64,000 nucleotides of DNA from Bacillus sp. RAR_GA_16 (GTDB lineage: Bacteria; Bacillota; Bacilli; Bacillales; Guptibacillaceae): contig NZ_JAIUKZ010000001.1 of the NCBI RefSeq assembly GCF_020165985.1, positions 124,001 through 188,000 on the forward strand, in the 5' to 3' direction. Shown here in pieces: positions 18,382 through 30,501 of the stretch. Both the position numbers and the translations under genes were made by a program. The first letter of the stretch is position 1; the number at the start of each line of letters is the position of its first letter. The notes beneath the pieces are model-generated. The model was not told the origin of the DNA. It searched no databases and saw only the letters and a list, made by a program, of their open reading frames with translations.

Positions 18382-18390
18382 ATTATAGCA
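18382..18390 (-). promoter_or_regulatory. Extended -10 promoter element of fbaA
   Basis: TGCTATAAT on the minus strand at 18382-18390; the -35 region is poor (TTCTTT). The resulting leader to ATG 18169 would be about 205 bases and contains CCAGG/CCTGG short stems. Confidence 0.55.
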
Positions 18391-18460
18391 TATCACTTCT
18401 ATAAAAGAAGGGGAAAAAGCTTGATTTAATAGGATTTATTCATGTAAGCGTTACCTTTGT

Positions 18461-18829
18461 TTATGTAAGCGATGCTAATTCTTTTTTGACAGCTGCTCGA
18501 ATCTCATCGATGTCAAAAGGCTTCGCAAAATGCGTCACAGCTCCAAGATCCATTGCTTCATGGATCATGTCCAATTCACCGTAAGCCGTCATGATAATGA
18601 CGAGGGCTCTTGCTTCCATTTTTTTAATTCGCTTTAAGATTTCAAGTCCATCCATTCCAGGAATTTTCATATCAAGAATAACTAAATCAGGATCCTCACT
18701 TTTTACGATAGAAAGTGCTTGAACGCCGTTTGCTGCTTGAAACGTTTGATACCCTTCTTTTTGGAAAATCTCATTAAGAAGGATGCGAATGCCGTATTGA
18801 TCGTCTACGATTAAGATTTTTTCATTCAT
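18461..18829 (-). CDS. spo0F: Sporulation phosphorelay response regulator Spo0F
   Basis: 122-residue single-domain receiver. It accepts phosphate from sporulation kinases and passes it to Spo0B. Acidic pocket Asp9-Asp10 (ILIVDDQYG), phosphorylated Asp53 in [13 protein letters not shown], the Thr in VIIMTAYGE and the Lys in HFAKPFD are present, and no output domain follows. Start ATG 18829 with AGGTGC upstream. A SigA-type promoter lies at 18897-18924. Same place next to ywjG-pyrG as in B. subtilis. Confidence 0.96.
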   Translation of the reverse strand: MNEKILIVDDQYGIRILLNEIFQKEGYQTFQAANGVQALSIVKSEDPDLVILDMKIPGMDGLEILKRIKKMEARALVIIMTAYGELDMIHEAMDLGAVTHFAKPFDIDEIRAAVKKELASLT

Positions 18830-18896
18830 GTGTGAGCACCTACTTTTCCGTTAGTCTTATGTTTAAGTTCGCTTAAAGATGGCGAATCCCTTCCTG

Positions 18897-18924
18897 ATTA
18901 TACATTGAGGACTGATATTCGCAA
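18897..18924 (-). promoter_or_regulatory. Candidate SigA promoter of spo0F
   Basis: TTGCGA (18919-18924), 16-base spacer, TATAAT (18897-18902), minus strand. I do not see a clear Spo0A box nearby. Confidence 0.55.
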
Positions 18925-19058
18925 GTGTTCGCCAGTTTCGTTATAATAGGAACGCCATTGTGGCGCATGTAATGGCAATATCAATTCATTCCTCTATACC
19001 CAACTTTAGACAACATTTCAACCTAAATGAATGGAAATAAATGAAAGGAAGTGGTCAA

Positions 19059-19589
19059 ATGCTTAAAATTTTCACAACGCAGCTAATGGGCAAGTTTAAG
19101 GGAATTCAAGATCAACATGAAATGGTGATTGAAGATAGTTCACGTTTGTTTGCTCAAGTTATTACAGGTGGAGGGACCGTTTATTTTTATGGAGAGAACG
19201 AACTTCAGGGAGCGGCGCTAGAAGCTGTCTATGGCTCTGAAAAGCTACCTTCAAGCGCGATCCTTCATGATCCAGCCGATTTAACAGAAAACGATTGTGT
19301 TCTGTTATTTTCTAGGCTAAGTGAAGACAAAAGAGCTGCCGAACATGCCAAAGCGTTTAAAGCTGCTGGAGCAAAGGTGGTCGGTATTTCCGCTACGCGA
19401 AAAGAAGCGGACCCTCTACTTGAACAAACGAGTGATTTTCATATTAACACCGGGTTAACGACAGGGCTTGTCCCAAACGATGATGGAGAACGTATTGGCT
19501 ATCCTTCTCTACTCACTTCGTTATACGTGTACCACGCGCTCTATTTAACGACTCGCGAGATATTAGAAGAGCATGGATACGCATTATAA
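19059..19589 (+). CDS. ywjG: DUF2529 family protein YwjG
   Basis: 176-residue protein of the YwjG/DUF2529 family, function unknown. The fold looks like a sugar isomerase (SIS) domain: GGTVYFYGENELQGAALEA, a central DCVLLFSR strand and AGAKVVGISATRK. ATG 19059 follows AAAGGAAG by 7 bases; starts 6 codons earlier overlap that site. Divergent from spo0F and convergent with pyrG, the same arrangement as in B. subtilis. A TATAAT at 18942-18947 could be its -10. Confidence 0.82.
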   Translation: MLKIFTTQLMGKFKGIQDQHEMVIEDSSRLFAQVITGGGTVYFYGENELQGAALEAVYGSEKLPSSAILHDPADLTENDCVLLFSRLSEDKRAAEHAKAFKAAGAKVVGISATRKEADPLLEQTSDFHINTGLTTGLVPNDDGERIGYPSLLTSLYVYHALYLTTREILEEHGYAL

Positions 19590-19600
19590 ATCCAGACAAA

Positions 19601-19632
19601 AAGACATCCTTCTCATCAGAAAAGGATGTCTT
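19601..19632. terminator. Bidirectional terminator ywjG / pyrG
   Basis: AAGACATCCTT (19601-19611) pairs with AAGGATGTCTT (19622-19632), with A- and T-runs outside the stem. Confidence 0.9.
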
Positions 19633-19637
19633 TTTTT

Positions 19638-21252
<1,615 letters not shown>

Positions 21253-21556
21253 CTTTCTGCCCCCTCATGGTTTGTATTCTGCCCTTTTAGAAAGGGAGAG
21301 GATTCATCTGAAACGAGAGATTTTATTTTTTTTCATAAAATCAATGCAGATGGTTACAATTTACTTAACTTAAACGGAAGGTCCACTCGCATTTCTTAAT
21401 AGGAGTATAAAAACAAAAAAAACAAAAGTGGCACCTGTCCCATAAATGGGGGGCACTTTTGTTTTTATATCTTATCTATCAATTAGTTTAGTATTTTGGT
21501 GAAGCCCAAAAATGATTCTACCGATTTCGCTACTGAAAGTCAAGAAGCGACAGAAA
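21253..21556. other. Interval between rpoE and pyrG
   Basis: 304 bases without a gene. It holds the rpoE terminator (about 21423-21466) and the pyrG leader, which includes a short CCCTTT/AAAGGG stem at 21282-21296. I cannot place a confident pyrG promoter or its GGG-initiated attenuator. Confidence 0.5.
21423..21466. terminator. Terminator downstream of rpoE
   Basis: CAAAAGTG and CACTTTTG (8 bp) enclose a CCC/GGG inner stem, with A-runs on the left and T-runs on the right. Confidence 0.7.
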
Positions 21557-22051
21557 TTATTTCTCGTCTTCTTCGTCGTCTTCCAAATCGTCATCATCGT
21601 CATCGTCAAGGTCTTCATCATCCAAATCTTCTGTATCATCATCAAAGTCGTCGTCATCAAAATCGTCAAGATCATCGACTTCAAGATCTTCAAGATCGTC
21701 TTCATCATCTTCGTCGAAACCAAGGTCATCATCGTCATCAGACTTCTTGCGCTTCTTCGGTTTGATGGTTGTTGCAAGCTCTTCTTGTGACTGTTCAACT
21801 GGGTACCAGCCTTTTAGACCCCACTGGTTGTCTCCAAGCGTTACAAAACGACCATCTGTGTTCAAGTTTGTATAAACTTCTGCAAGCATTTCTTGAAGCT
21901 CTTGCGAAGATAGACCTTTCATCTTTCCGATTTGATCCATCAACGTATAGAAAGAAACGGGTTTCTTTTCGTCCTGCAGGATGTAATACATAATATCAAT
22001 CATGGATGTTTCTTGAATGTCTTCAGCAGACAAATGCTTTAAGCTACTCAC
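21557..22051 (-). CDS. rpoE: DNA-directed RNA polymerase subunit delta
   Basis: 164-residue delta subunit of Gram-positive RNA polymerase, which speeds core recycling and affects promoter selection. N-terminal globular HARE-HTH domain (SMIDIMYYIL to NQWGLKGWYP) is followed by a nearly continuous Asp/Glu tail from about residue 105. GTG 22051 is used (AAAGGGAG 10 bases upstream). This aligns with the normal N-terminus; a TTG seven codons earlier has no ribosome site. The repetitive GAT/GAA tail produces many false frames. Confidence 0.94.
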   Translation of the reverse strand: MSSLKHLSAEDIQETSMIDIMYYILQDEKKPVSFYTLMDQIGKMKGLSSQELQEMLAEVYTNLNTDGRFVTLGDNQWGLKGWYPVEQSQEELATTIKPKKRKKSDDDDDLGFDEDDEDDLEDLEVDDLDDFDDDDFDDDTEDLDDEDLDDDDDDDLEDDEEDEK

Positions 22052-22233
22052 GATATGGGCACTCCCTTTCAATTATCTCTATGAATAATAGCTGTTCATG
22101 TAAAAACTAGCTTTTCGCTAAGCGATTCTATTGCAAACATACCATTCATTATAAACAAAATTACACAATCTATGCTACGATTTTTAAACAAATCTATTGA
22201 AATATAAGGGTAATCCCTGCCTTTTGAACAAAA

Positions 22234-22258
22234 AGGAGGAAGGGAAGTCCTTCCTCCT
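22234..22258 (-). terminator. Terminator of the acyl-CoA operon (after icmF)
   Basis: AGGAGGAAGG/CCTTCCTCCT (22234-22243 with 22249-22258), followed on the minus strand by TTTTTG. It marks the end of the operon starting near 34070. Confidence 0.85.
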
Positions 22259-22299
22259 ACAATAATATGAACGCTTGCATTTGACAAGTTCTTTACTGT

Positions 22300-25200
22300 T
22301 TACATATTTCGACGGTATTTACCGCCCACTTCATAAAGTGCTCTCGTAATTTGACCTAGACTTGCTACCTTTACTGTCTCCATTAACTCTTCGAAAATAT
22401 TTCCTTTACTTAAAGCAGCACGCTTTAAGCGATTAAGCGCTTCTTCAGTCTTTTCGGAATGCGTTTTCTGGAACTGGTTTAAGTTTGCAATTTGCTGTTC
22501 CTTCTCTTCTTTGCTCGCACGCGCTAGCTCCATGTTCCACTCTTCTTCTGCAGGTGGATTGGGGTTTTTATACGTATTCACCCCAACGATCGGAAGCTCA
22601 CCGCTGTGCTTCAACATTTCATAGTGCATGGATTCTTCTTGAATTTTACCACGCTGGTATTGCGTTTCCATCGCACCTAACACCCCACCACGCGCGTTAA
22701 TTTTCTCAAATTCGCTAAGCACAGCTTCCTCTACAAGATCGGTTAACTCTTCAATAATGAAAGAACCTTGCAGTGGATTTTCGTTCTTCGTAAGTCCGTG
22801 TTCTTTCGTAATAATCATTTGAATCGCCATCGCTCTGCGAACAGATTCCTCTGTTGGCGTTGTCACTGCTTCATCGTACGCATTCGTATGAAGCGAGTTA
22901 CAGTTATCATGAATCGCCATTAAGCCTTGTAGGGTGGTGCGAATATCGTTAAAGTCCATTTCCTGCGCATGTAGGGATCGACCTGACGTTTGCACATGAT
23001 ACTTTAACTTCTGACTACGCGCATTAGCACCGTACTTCTCTCGCATCACGGTCGCCCAAATTCGGCGCGCCACTCTTCCTATCACCGTATATTCGGGATC
23101 CAGTCCATTGCTAAAGAAGAACGATAGATTCGGCGCAAATTTATCGATATCCATCCCGCGGCTTAAATAGTACTCCACATACGTAAACCCATTAGCAAGC
23201 GTGAAGGCCAGCTGCGAGATCGGATTGGCACCGGCTTCAGCAATGTGGTAACCCGAAATCGATACGGAATAGTAGTTACGTACGTTTTCACGAATGAAGT
23301 ATTCCTGAATATCCCCCATCATCCGTAGCGCAAATTCTGTTGAGAAAATACACGTGTTTTGTCCTTGATCTTCTTTTAAAATGTCTGCCTGAACCGTACC
23401 ACGCACGGTGCTTAACGTGCTTGCTTTAATATCTGCAAGCTCCTGCTCATTTGCTTTTCGACCTTCTTTTTCTTCAAAACGCTGAATTTGCTGCTCAATC
23501 GCTGTGTTCATAAACATGGCAAGAATAATTGGCGCGGGGCCGTTAATTGTCATCGATACCGAAGTCGAAGGCGCACATAAATCAAATCCTGCATAAAGCT
23601 TTTTCATATCATCAAGCGTACAAATGCTTACGCCACTTTCTCCAACTTTCCCGTAAATATCCGGTCGATAGTCTGGATCTTCTCCGTAAAGCGTAACCGA
23701 ATCAAACGCTGTGCTTAAGCGCTTCGCATCTTCGTTCTCAGATAGATAGTGGAAGCGGCGATTCGTCCGTTCCGGCGTCCCTTCACCTGCAAATTGACGC
23801 TTCGGATCTTCGCCCTTCCGTTTAAACGGAAACACACCGGCTGTATAAGGAAAAGAACCTGGTACGTTCTCTTTTAGTACCCAGCGAACAATTTCTCCCC
23901 AGTCTTCATACTTCGGAAGCGAGACTTTTGGAATATCCAGTCCAGACAGACTCTTAGTCGTAAGCTCCGTCACGATTTCCTTCTCTCGAATCACCGTAAC
24001 AAATTCCTTTCCGCTATACTTCTCCTTCACTTCAGGCCAGTTTTCAATGATTTTTCGCGTTTCTCCATGCATATCGTCCATGTTTTGCTTTTTCATTTTC
24101 GTCAGCATGGTGATTGTCTCATCATTATCCACACCCTCAAGCATTTCAATCGTCCCTTGTAGCTGAAATGCTTTTCGCGCAAGCTGAACCTGTTTGTCAA
24201 CATATTCATGATAGCGACGCACAGAGCCGGAGATATCCTGTAAATATTGCTGGCGCTGCGGTGGGATAATTAAATTTAGTTTTTCAACAATGTCACTCGT
24301 TTCAATGTTCGTTGCCCAGTCATTGCGACATTTACGGTGAATCGTATCAATCAATGCTTTAAAAAGCGTATTCGTGCCCGGATCATTAAATTGGCTGGCA
24401 ATCGTTCCGTATACCGGCATTTGATCAAGATCCTGTTCAAACAGCATATGACTGCGCTGATATTGTTTCTTCACATCACGCAACGCGTCTTCAGAACCCT
24501 TTCGCTCGTATTTATTAATGACAATCAAGTCAGCAAAATCAATCATATCAATTTTCTCAAGCTGTGAAGGCGCGCCGAATTCACTTGTCATCACATACAT
24601 GGAAACATCGGAAATTTCAACGATTTCGGCATCCCCCTGGCCGATTCCGCTCGTTTCAATGATAATCAAATCATACCCAGCCGCCTTTACGACGGTTAAT
24701 GCTTCGCGAATGGAAAGCGAAAGCTCGGTTTTTGATTTACGCGTTGCAAGGCTTCTCATAAAGACACGATCATTATGAATCGCATTCATCCGAATTCTGT
24801 CACCTAGTAGTGCGCCGCCAGTCTTTTGTTTCGTTGGATCAATGGAAAGGATGGCTACCGTCTTATCATCAAATTCATTGATAAAACGTCGCACCAACTC
24901 ATCTGTTAACGAGCTCTTCCCAGCTCCTCCCGTTCCCGTAATTCCAAGAACAGGTGTATCCGTGGCCATATTTTTCAACTTATCGAAGACTTGCTCAGCA
25001 GCGGCTGCCGTTTCTTCTGTCCGTTCTCCTCCATAGCTTTCAGCAAGCGTAATGAGACTCGAAACAGCCTGCGGATCGCGCTCATGCAAGCGATCAATCT
25101 GGTTATCAATTTGTTTAAACGTCGGGAAATCACATTCCTTCATCATCAAGTCAATCATGCCTTGAAGTCCAAGGTCGCTCCCATCGTCCGGAGAGAAAAT

Positions 25201-25560
25201 GCGAGATATTCCGTAAGCGTGAAGTTCCTTAATCTCTTTCGGAATAATAACCCCCCCACCGCCGCCGTATATCTTGACGTGGGAAGCCCCTTTTTCCTTC
25301 AAAAGATCATACATATATTTAAAATATTCCACGTGCCCGCCCTGGTAAGAAGAGATCGCAATTCCCTGCGCATCTTCCTGGATCGCAGCATTCACAACCT
25401 CCTCAACAGAGCGATTATGACCGAGATGGATCACTTCGGCCCCACTCGCCTGTAAAATACGACGCATAATGTTAATGGACGCATCATGACCGTCAAACAA
25501 ACTTGAAGCGGTTACAAAACGAACGTGGTTAACCGGTTTATACGTTTCAACTACACTCAC
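22300..25560 (-). CDS. icmF: Fused isobutyryl-CoA mutase IcmF
   Basis: 1086-residue B12 enzyme interconverting isobutyryl-CoA and n-butyryl-CoA. Domain order: cobalamin-binding domain (residues 10-140, [11 protein letters not shown]), MeaI-type chaperone GTPase (about 195-420, P-loop [14 protein letters not shown]), linker, and the TIM-barrel acyl-CoA mutase domain (about 550-1080; [15 protein letters not shown]). The start is GTG 25560 with GAGGAGGA 6 bases upstream. Last gene of the acyl-CoA operon, just after a TetR gene and meaB. Some IcmF enzymes also act on isovaleryl/pivalyl-CoA, so substrate range is open. Confidence 0.94.
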   Translation of the reverse strand: MSVVETYKPVNHVRFVTASSLFDGHDASINIMRRILQASGAEVIHLGHNRSVEEVVNAAIQEDAQGIAISSYQGGHVEYFKYMYDLLKEKGASHVKIYGGGGGVIIPKEIKELHAYGISRIFSPDDGSDLGLQGMIDLMMKECDFPTFKQIDNQIDRLHERDPQAVSSLITLAESYGGERTEETAAAAEQVFDKLKNMATDTPVLGITGTGGAGKSSLTDELVRRFINEFDDKTVAILSIDPTKQKTGGALLGDRIRMNAIHNDRVFMRSLATRKSKTELSLSIREALTVVKAAGYDLIIIETSGIGQGDAEIVEISDVSMYVMTSEFGAPSQLEKIDMIDFADLIVINKYERKGSEDALRDVKKQYQRSHMLFEQDLDQMPVYGTIASQFNDPGTNTLFKALIDTIHRKCRNDWATNIETSDIVEKLNLIIPPQRQQYLQDISGSVRRYHEYVDKQVQLARKAFQLQGTIEMLEGVDNDETITMLTKMKKQNMDDMHGETRKIIENWPEVKEKYSGKEFVTVIREKEIVTELTTKSLSGLDIPKVSLPKYEDWGEIVRWVLKENVPGSFPYTAGVFPFKRKGEDPKRQFAGEGTPERTNRRFHYLSENEDAKRLSTAFDSVTLYGEDPDYRPDIYGKVGESGVSICTLDDMKKLYAGFDLCAPSTSVSMTINGPAPIILAMFMNTAIEQQIQRFEEKEGRKANEQELADIKASTLSTVRGTVQADILKEDQGQNTCIFSTEFALRMMGDIQEYFIRENVRNYYSVSISGYHIAEAGANPISQLAFTLANGFTYVEYYLSRGMDIDKFAPNLSFFFSNGLDPEYTVIGRVARRIWATVMREKYGANARSQKLKYHVQTSGRSLHAQEMDFNDIRTTLQGLMAIHDNCNSLHTNAYDEAVTTPTEESVRRAMAIQMIITKEHGLTKNENPLQGSFIIEELTDLVEEAVLSEFEKINARGGVLGAMETQYQRGKIQEESMHYEMLKHSGELPIVGVNTYKNPNPPAEEEWNMELARASKEEKEQQIANLNQFQKTHSEKTEEALNRLKRAALSKGNIFEELMETVKVASLGQITRALYEVGGKYRRNM

Positions 25561-25573
25561 TGCAGTTCCTCCT

Positions 25574-26209
25574 CTATACGTTTTTAGCTTCGATCGGGTT
25601 TAACGCCTGCATCAAAAAACTTTCTTGCATTTTGGTGTATTCTTCAATGGAATAATGTGAATGAAGCGCCCAGCGCCTAAACGTCCACATTTGTCCTTGT
25701 ACAAGGATGTTATGCGCAGCACCGTAGATTTCATTTTCTGTAAGATTCATCTTCCCTTCGGTGACACACTCTTCAATCAGTTGTTCAAAAATTTCTGCCA
25801 TGCCCAGTTCTTTTTTCAAAACGTAAGGCAGCGTTTCTCGAGGAAGTGATTTAGCTTCCTGATACATGACAAGCACTTCATCCTGCATATCATCCATCAC
25901 ATGATAAAACGCATGAAGGGCCTGCCTCAGCCGCTCGATCCCGGTGATATCAGGTTTAAGCTGCTCCTCAAGCCGCTCACGAACTTCGTCATAAATGCTA
26001 TCGCAAACAAGATACAGCACATCTTCTTTTTTTCGAATGTATTCATACAGCGTTCCGATGCTAAACCCGGCAACCCGGGCGATCTCTCTCGTTGTCGTCC
26101 GATGAAATCCTTTTTCCTTAAAAAGAGAGACCGCTGCTTTAATCATTTGTTCGCGCCGTTTCTGGATTAGCTTCTCATCTTTCACCATCGAAGGAACGTT
26201 TTTCTTCAC
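25574..26209 (-). CDS. TetR family transcriptional regulator
   Basis: 211-residue TetR-type repressor. The DNA-binding HTH is at residues 20-65 ([32 protein letters not shown]); a helical ligand domain follows (TetR_C-like). Start GTG 26209 overlaps the meaB stop (GTGA), preceded by GAAGGGG, so it is translationally coupled inside the acyl-CoA operon. It most likely senses an acyl-CoA and controls this operon; that is inference. It is not a close match to B. subtilis FadR. Confidence 0.88.
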   Translation of the reverse strand: MKKNVPSMVKDEKLIQKRREQMIKAAVSLFKEKGFHRTTTREIARVAGFSIGTLYEYIRKKEDVLYLVCDSIYDEVRERLEEQLKPDITGIERLRQALHAFYHVMDDMQDEVLVMYQEAKSLPRETLPYVLKKELGMAEIFEQLIEECVTEGKMNLTENEIYGAAHNILVQGQMWTFRRWALHSHYSIEEYTKMQESFLMQALNPIEAKNV

Positions 26210-27168
26210 CTTCCCATCCCCTTCCTCTCAAGGCCGCCCACATAATCCTGAAGTAACTTCACTGCCGCAGAGTAAGGGTCAATAGAACCGCTTGTTACTT
26301 CCTCAACCCAGCCTCTCTCCTCGGCCTCCTCACGCTCCACAAGCTTCTTCATCATTTCAGCATGCACAACTTCAATCACTTCTCGTTCAAGTGACGTCTT
26401 GCGTCTCGCATCGCGTTCACCAGACGCCTTACTGTATTCAACATGCTCCTGCATTCGTTTCCACACATTCTCAAGTCCTACATTCTGAACAGAGATTGCC
26501 TTCACGATCGGTGGACGCCACGGCGCATCGTGCTTGACAAGATCGAGCATGCTTTCGAGCTCAGCAAGTAGCTTCGGGACACCTGGCAAATCAGCTTTAT
26601 TGACGATAAACAAATCCGCAATTTCCATAATGCCCGCTTTAAAGACTTGCACCACATCTCCACTACCAGGGTTCAGAACGACCGCAATCGTATCTGCGAT
26701 CTTCATAATATCGAGCTCCGATTGCCCAACCCCAACCGTTTCGATCAAAATAACATCAAATCCAAAAGCATCCATTAAGCGAACCGTTTCTTTCGTCGTT
26801 CGAGAAAGCCCTCCCAGGCTCCCTCGTGTTCCCATGCTTCGAATAAAGACACCAGGATCAGTAAAATGTTCCGCCATCCTGACGCGATCTCCTAGCAGAG
26901 CCCCACCGCTAAACGGACTAGTTGGATCAACCGCAACGACGCCAACGGTAAGATTTAACTTTCTAAGGTACGTAATCAGCCTGTTAACGAGTGAGCTTTT
27001 CCCAGCCCCAGGCGATCCGGTCATCCCGATATAATGAGCCCGCCCTGTCATGGGATGGATATCTTTTAGCAACTCCAGTTTGTCTTCGGCATCATTTTCA
27101 ACAAGACTAATGGCTTTTGCGAGTGCTCGCTCATCCTGCTTTGAAAGTCGTTCTGCGAGTGGATGCAT
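26206..27168 (-). CDS. meaB: MeaB-type GTPase, methylmalonyl-CoA mutase chaperone
   Basis: 320-residue G3E-family GTPase (ArgK/MeaB) that protects B12 acyl-CoA mutases and gates cofactor loading. P-loop GSPGAGKSSLVNRL, switch region [18 protein letters not shown], Walker B ILIETVGVGQSE and the base motif VNKAD are present. ATG 27168 starts 8 bases after the acyl-CoA dehydrogenase stop. Because IcmF carries its own G domain, a separate MeaB is notable and suggests another mutase elsewhere, or a helper role here. Confidence 0.92.
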   Translation of the reverse strand: MHPLAERLSKQDERALAKAISLVENDAEDKLELLKDIHPMTGRAHYIGMTGSPGAGKSSLVNRLITYLRKLNLTVGVVAVDPTSPFSGGALLGDRVRMAEHFTDPGVFIRSMGTRGSLGGLSRTTKETVRLMDAFGFDVILIETVGVGQSELDIMKIADTIAVVLNPGSGDVVQVFKAGIMEIADLFIVNKADLPGVPKLLAELESMLDLVKHDAPWRPPIVKAISVQNVGLENVWKRMQEHVEYSKASGERDARRKTSLEREVIEVVHAEMMKKLVEREEAEERGWVEEVTSGSIDPYSAAVKLLQDYVGGLERKGMGR

Positions 27169-27176
27169 AGTGCTTC

Positions 27177-28319
27177 TTAGTCAGCCATCAGCATTCTTGA
27201 AATAACAAGACGCTGAATTTCATTTGTTCCTTCATAGATTTGCGTAATTTTCGCATCACGCATATAGCGCTCAACCGGATAATCTTTCGTATAGCCATAG
27301 CCACCAAACACTTGAACCGCTTCCGTTGTTACTTCCATCGAAATATCGCCAGCGTAGAGCTTTGACATTGCCGATTCCTTTCCGTACGGAAGACCTTGAC
27401 TTTCTTTCCATGCAGCCTGATACGTTAGTAATCTCGCAGCTTCAATTTTCGTTGCCATGTCAGCAAGCTTAAAACCAATGCCTTGGTTTTCGCCAATTGG
27501 TTTACCAAACTGTTTACGCTCTTTCGCATACGCCGTTGCCGCATCAAGCGCACCCTGCGCAATTCCAACAGCTTGAGCGGCGATGCCGTTACGTCCGCCG
27601 TCAAGCGTCTTCATCGCAATTTTAAAGCCCTGCCCTTCGTCACCAAGACGATTTTCAACCGGTACACGGCAATCTTCAAAAATAATTTCAAGTGTTGGAG
27701 AGGAGCGAATGCCGAGCTTTTTCTCTTTTTTACCCATGGAGAATCCAGGCGTACCTTTTTCAACGATGAATGCCGTAATTCCTTTGTGACGCTTTTCTTT
27801 ATCTGTTTGAGCAAACACGATATAAATCTCCGCTTCGCCGCCGTTTGTAATGAAAATTTTTGAACCGTTTAAAATGTAGTGATCACCATCAAGCTTCGCT
27901 GTTGTTTTCATCCCACCAGCGTCAGAACCTGATCCTGGTTCTGTGAGACCATACGCTCCCATTAGCTTGCCTTCTGCCATCGGCCGAAGGAATTTTTGCT
28001 TTTGCTCTTCTGTACCAAAGGCATTTAGCGGCCAGCCTGCAAGAGACGTATGCGCAGAAAGCGTGACGCCTGTAGAGGCACATACGCGAGAGAGTTCTTC
28101 CACTGCAATCACGTAGCTTAAGTAATCGGAACCAATGCCACCGTACTCTTCAGACCATGGTATGCCGGTTAAACCAAGCTCCGCCATTTGATCAAACAAT
28201 TTGCGATCAAAGCGCTCTTCTTCGTCACGCTCAGCTGCTGTTGGTTCGACTTCTTTTCTCGCAAAGTCGCGCACCATTTTTCGTAGCATTTCATGTTCTT
28301 CTGATAGTTGAAAGTTCAT
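27177..28319 (-). CDS. Acyl-CoA dehydrogenase (second copy)
   Basis: 380-residue FAD enzyme oxidising acyl-CoA to enoyl-CoA and passing electrons to ETF. Signature motifs [16 protein letters not shown] and [20 protein letters not shown] with catalytic Glu in [13 protein letters not shown] 28319 has AAGGGAGAG upstream; an open frame extending to 28412 only reads the 20-bp repeat array. About 58% similar by eye to the next gene upstream, so a tandem duplicate with different chain-length or branched-chain preference is likely. Exact substrate not inferable. Confidence 0.92.
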   Translation of the reverse strand: MNFQLSEEHEMLRKMVRDFARKEVEPTAAERDEEERFDRKLFDQMAELGLTGIPWSEEYGGIGSDYLSYVIAVEELSRVCASTGVTLSAHTSLAGWPLNAFGTEEQKQKFLRPMAEGKLMGAYGLTEPGSGSDAGGMKTTAKLDGDHYILNGSKIFITNGGEAEIYIVFAQTDKEKRHKGITAFIVEKGTPGFSMGKKEKKLGIRSSPTLEIIFEDCRVPVENRLGDEGQGFKIAMKTLDGGRNGIAAQAVGIAQGALDAATAYAKERKQFGKPIGENQGIGFKLADMATKIEAARLLTYQAAWKESQGLPYGKESAMSKLYAGDISMEVTTEAVQVFGGYGYTKDYPVERYMRDAKITQIYEGTNEIQRLVISRMLMAD

Positions 28320-28343
28320 CCTGTTTCTCTCCCTTTTTGGTGG

Positions 28344-28443
28344 TTTGGACAATAAAAGTAGATTTTGGACAATATATTTCGAATTTGGACAATAAAACTG
28401 AAGTTTGGCCAATATATCCCGAATATGGCCAATAAAACGCCGG
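28344..28443 (+). repeat. Five-unit 20-bp repeat array, copy 2 (core TTTGGCCAATA)
   Basis: Units begin at 28344, 28364, 28384, 28404 and 28424, exactly 20 bp apart: TTTGGACAATA three times, TTTGGCCAATA, then TATGGCCAATA. The bases after the core alternate AAAA and TAT. It sits within the acyl-CoA operon between two acyl-CoA dehydrogenase genes, so it is transcribed as part of the mRNA (as the reverse complement). Confidence 0.92.
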
Positions 28444-28468
28444 ATACCCTCGGCAACCCAGGCATTCT

Positions 28469-29611
28469 CTACTTCATGAGGTTCCGACTAATGACGATCT
28501 TCTGGATTTCGCTCGTACCTTCGTAGATTTCGCATACTTTTGCATCGCGGAAGAGGCGTTCGACAGGGTAATCTTTCGTGTAGCCGTAACCCCCGTATAC
28601 TTGAACCGCTTCAATGGATGCTTTTACCGCAGCTTTCGAAGCAAAAAGTTTCGCCATCGAAACTTCTTGCATACAAGGAATGCCGTGATTTTTTAGGTCA
28701 GCCGCACGATAGGTTAGTAGCTTTGCTGCCTCGACTTCCGTTGCCATATCCGCGAGCTTGAATCCAAGCCCCTGATTCTGACCGATGGGCTTGCCAAACT
28801 GGTGGCGTTCTTTCGCGTATGCCGTCGCATAGTTCAGCGCCGCTTCTGCAATACCTAGTGACTGAGCAGCAATTCCGATGCGGCCGCTCTCAAGGTTCGC
28901 CATCGCAATTTTAAATCCATGCCCCTCTTCGCCAAGACGATTCTCAACCGGTACACGGCAATCTTCGAAAATGATCTCAACGGTATTTGAACCGTTTAAG
29001 CCCATTTTCTTTTCTTTTTTCCCAACGCTAAATCCGGGCATATCACGCTCGATAATAAAAGCTGTCACGCCTTTACTTCCTTTTTCATCGGGATTTGTTC
29101 GAGCAAAGGCCACATACGTATCCGCTTCACCACCGTTAGTAATGAAGACTTTCGAGCCATTCAAAATGTAATGATCGCCATCACGAACAGCGCGCGTTTT
29201 CATGCTGCTTGCATCTGATCCCGAACTCGACTCTGTTAAAGCGAAGGCACCGAGATATTCCCCCGTTGCTAGCTTTGGAATGTAGCGCTGTTTCTGCTCT
29301 TCCGTTCCAAACGCTAAAATCGGCAGCGTGCCAACGGACGTATGAACCGATAATATAACGCCAACAGTGGCACTTACTTTTGAAAGCTCATGAATTGCAA
29401 TAATGTAAGACGTATAGTCCATCTCGGCTCCGCCATAAGCTTCTGGAATCGGAATCCCCATCAAGCCGAGCTCACCCATTCGTTTGATCACTTCGCGTGG
29501 AAAGCGATCGGTTTCTTCCATTTCCTCAACGATTGTGGCGATTTCTTTTTCCGCAAAGTCACGCACCATTTTCTGCATCATTTCTTGCTCTTCCGTAAAT
29601 ACAAGCTCCAT
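28469..29611 (-). CDS. acdA: Acyl-CoA dehydrogenase AcdA
   Basis: 380-residue acyl-CoA dehydrogenase, the one at the position of B. subtilis acdA near fadF and rpoE. Motifs [35 protein letters not shown] and catalytic region [14 protein letters not shown] are intact. ATG 29611 has GAGGAGGAACG upstream. It works with ETF and FadF in beta-oxidation. The 20-bp repeat array lies just after its stop. Length is exactly that of the neighbouring paralog. Confidence 0.93.
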   Translation of the reverse strand: MELVFTEEQEMMQKMVRDFAEKEIATIVEEMEETDRFPREVIKRMGELGLMGIPIPEAYGGAEMDYTSYIIAIHELSKVSATVGVILSVHTSVGTLPILAFGTEEQKQRYIPKLATGEYLGAFALTESSSGSDASSMKTRAVRDGDHYILNGSKVFITNGGEADTYVAFARTNPDEKGSKGVTAFIIERDMPGFSVGKKEKKMGLNGSNTVEIIFEDCRVPVENRLGEEGHGFKIAMANLESGRIGIAAQSLGIAEAALNYATAYAKERHQFGKPIGQNQGLGFKLADMATEVEAAKLLTYRAADLKNHGIPCMQEVSMAKLFASKAAVKASIEAVQVYGGYGYTKDYPVERLFRDAKVCEIYEGTSEIQKIVISRNLMK

Positions 29612-29631
29612 GCTCGTTCCTCCTCGTGGTG

Positions 29632-30486
29632 TTAATCCTGGTATTGGTAGAAGCCTCTTCCTGTCTTACGGCCGAGCCAACCTGCTTTTACATATTTACG
29701 TAATAGCGGACATGGGCGGTATTTGTCATCGCCAAAGCCATCTTGAAGCGTTTCCATAATATAGAGACACGTATCTAATCCAATAAAATCAGCGAGCGTG
29801 AGTGGTCCCATCGGATGGTTCATGCCGAGTTTCATTACGCTATCGATATCTTCAGGAGATGCCACACCTTCATATACGGTATAGATGGCCTCGTTAATCA
29901 TTGGCATCAGAATGCGGTTGGAAACAAAACCAGGGAAATCGTTCACTTCCACCGCTGTTTTTCCAAGGTCCACTGCAAGCTTTTCAACAGACTGATAGCT
30001 TTCATCCGTCGTTGCCAAACCGCGAATGATTTCAACAAGCTTCATAACAGGCACCGGATTCATGAAATGCATTCCGATTACTTTTTCAGGTCGCTTCGTG
30101 GCTGCGGCAATTTCGGTAATCGGAAGGGACGATGTATTTGTTGCAAGGATTGTATGGTCTTGAGCGATTTCGTCCAGTCGTGCAAACAAATTACATTTCA
30201 CTTCCATGTTTTCAACAGCCGCTTCGATTACGATATCGACTTGCTTTGCATCCTGCAAATCAGTTGTTGCCTTCAATCGGTCCATCGTTCCAGTCAAATC
30301 GTCCTGCGTGATTCGCTCTTTGGAAACTTGTTTTGACAGATTTTTTTCAATTCGTGCAAGTCCTTTATCAATAAATTCCTGCTTCAAATCATTTAAATAG
30401 ACGGTATAGCCAGAGGCTGCACATACTTGCGCAATTCCAGCTCCCATTTGTCCTGCACCTATCACCATAATTGTTTTGATCTCCAT
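29632..30486 (-). CDS. mmgB: 3-hydroxybutyryl-CoA dehydrogenase
   Basis: 284-residue NAD(P)-dependent short-chain 3-hydroxyacyl-CoA dehydrogenase. N-terminal Rossmann motif [16 protein letters not shown], catalytic His in [16 protein letters not shown], and [19 protein letters not shown] are conserved. ATG 30486 follows the thiolase stop by about 13 bases (GGAAGGGAG). Resembles MmgB/Hbd; converts acetoacetyl-CoA and 3-hydroxybutyryl-CoA or acts as the third beta-oxidation step for short chains. Confidence 0.94.
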   Translation of the reverse strand: MEIKTIMVIGAGQMGAGIAQVCAASGYTVYLNDLKQEFIDKGLARIEKNLSKQVSKERITQDDLTGTMDRLKATTDLQDAKQVDIVIEAAVENMEVKCNLFARLDEIAQDHTILATNTSSLPITEIAAATKRPEKVIGMHFMNPVPVMKLVEIIRGLATTDESYQSVEKLAVDLGKTAVEVNDFPGFVSNRILMPMINEAIYTVYEGVASPEDIDSVMKLGMNHPMGPLTLADFIGLDTCLYIMETLQDGFGDDKYRPCPLLRKYVKAGWLGRKTGRGFYQYQD

Positions 30487-30501
30487 CGTTATGCTCCCTT
30501 C

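Noticed and set aside
18440-18475. cre-like sequences near the spo0F 3' end
   Set aside because: Two or more mismatches to the consensus and located at a gene end with no promoter.
21472-21798. Long frames opposite the acidic tail of rpoE
   Set aside because: Produced by the repetitive GAT/GAA codons; rpoE is clearly the real gene.
28344-28443. CRISPR array
   Set aside because: Period of 20 bp is too short, units are degenerate, there are no unique spacers of constant length and no cas genes are near.
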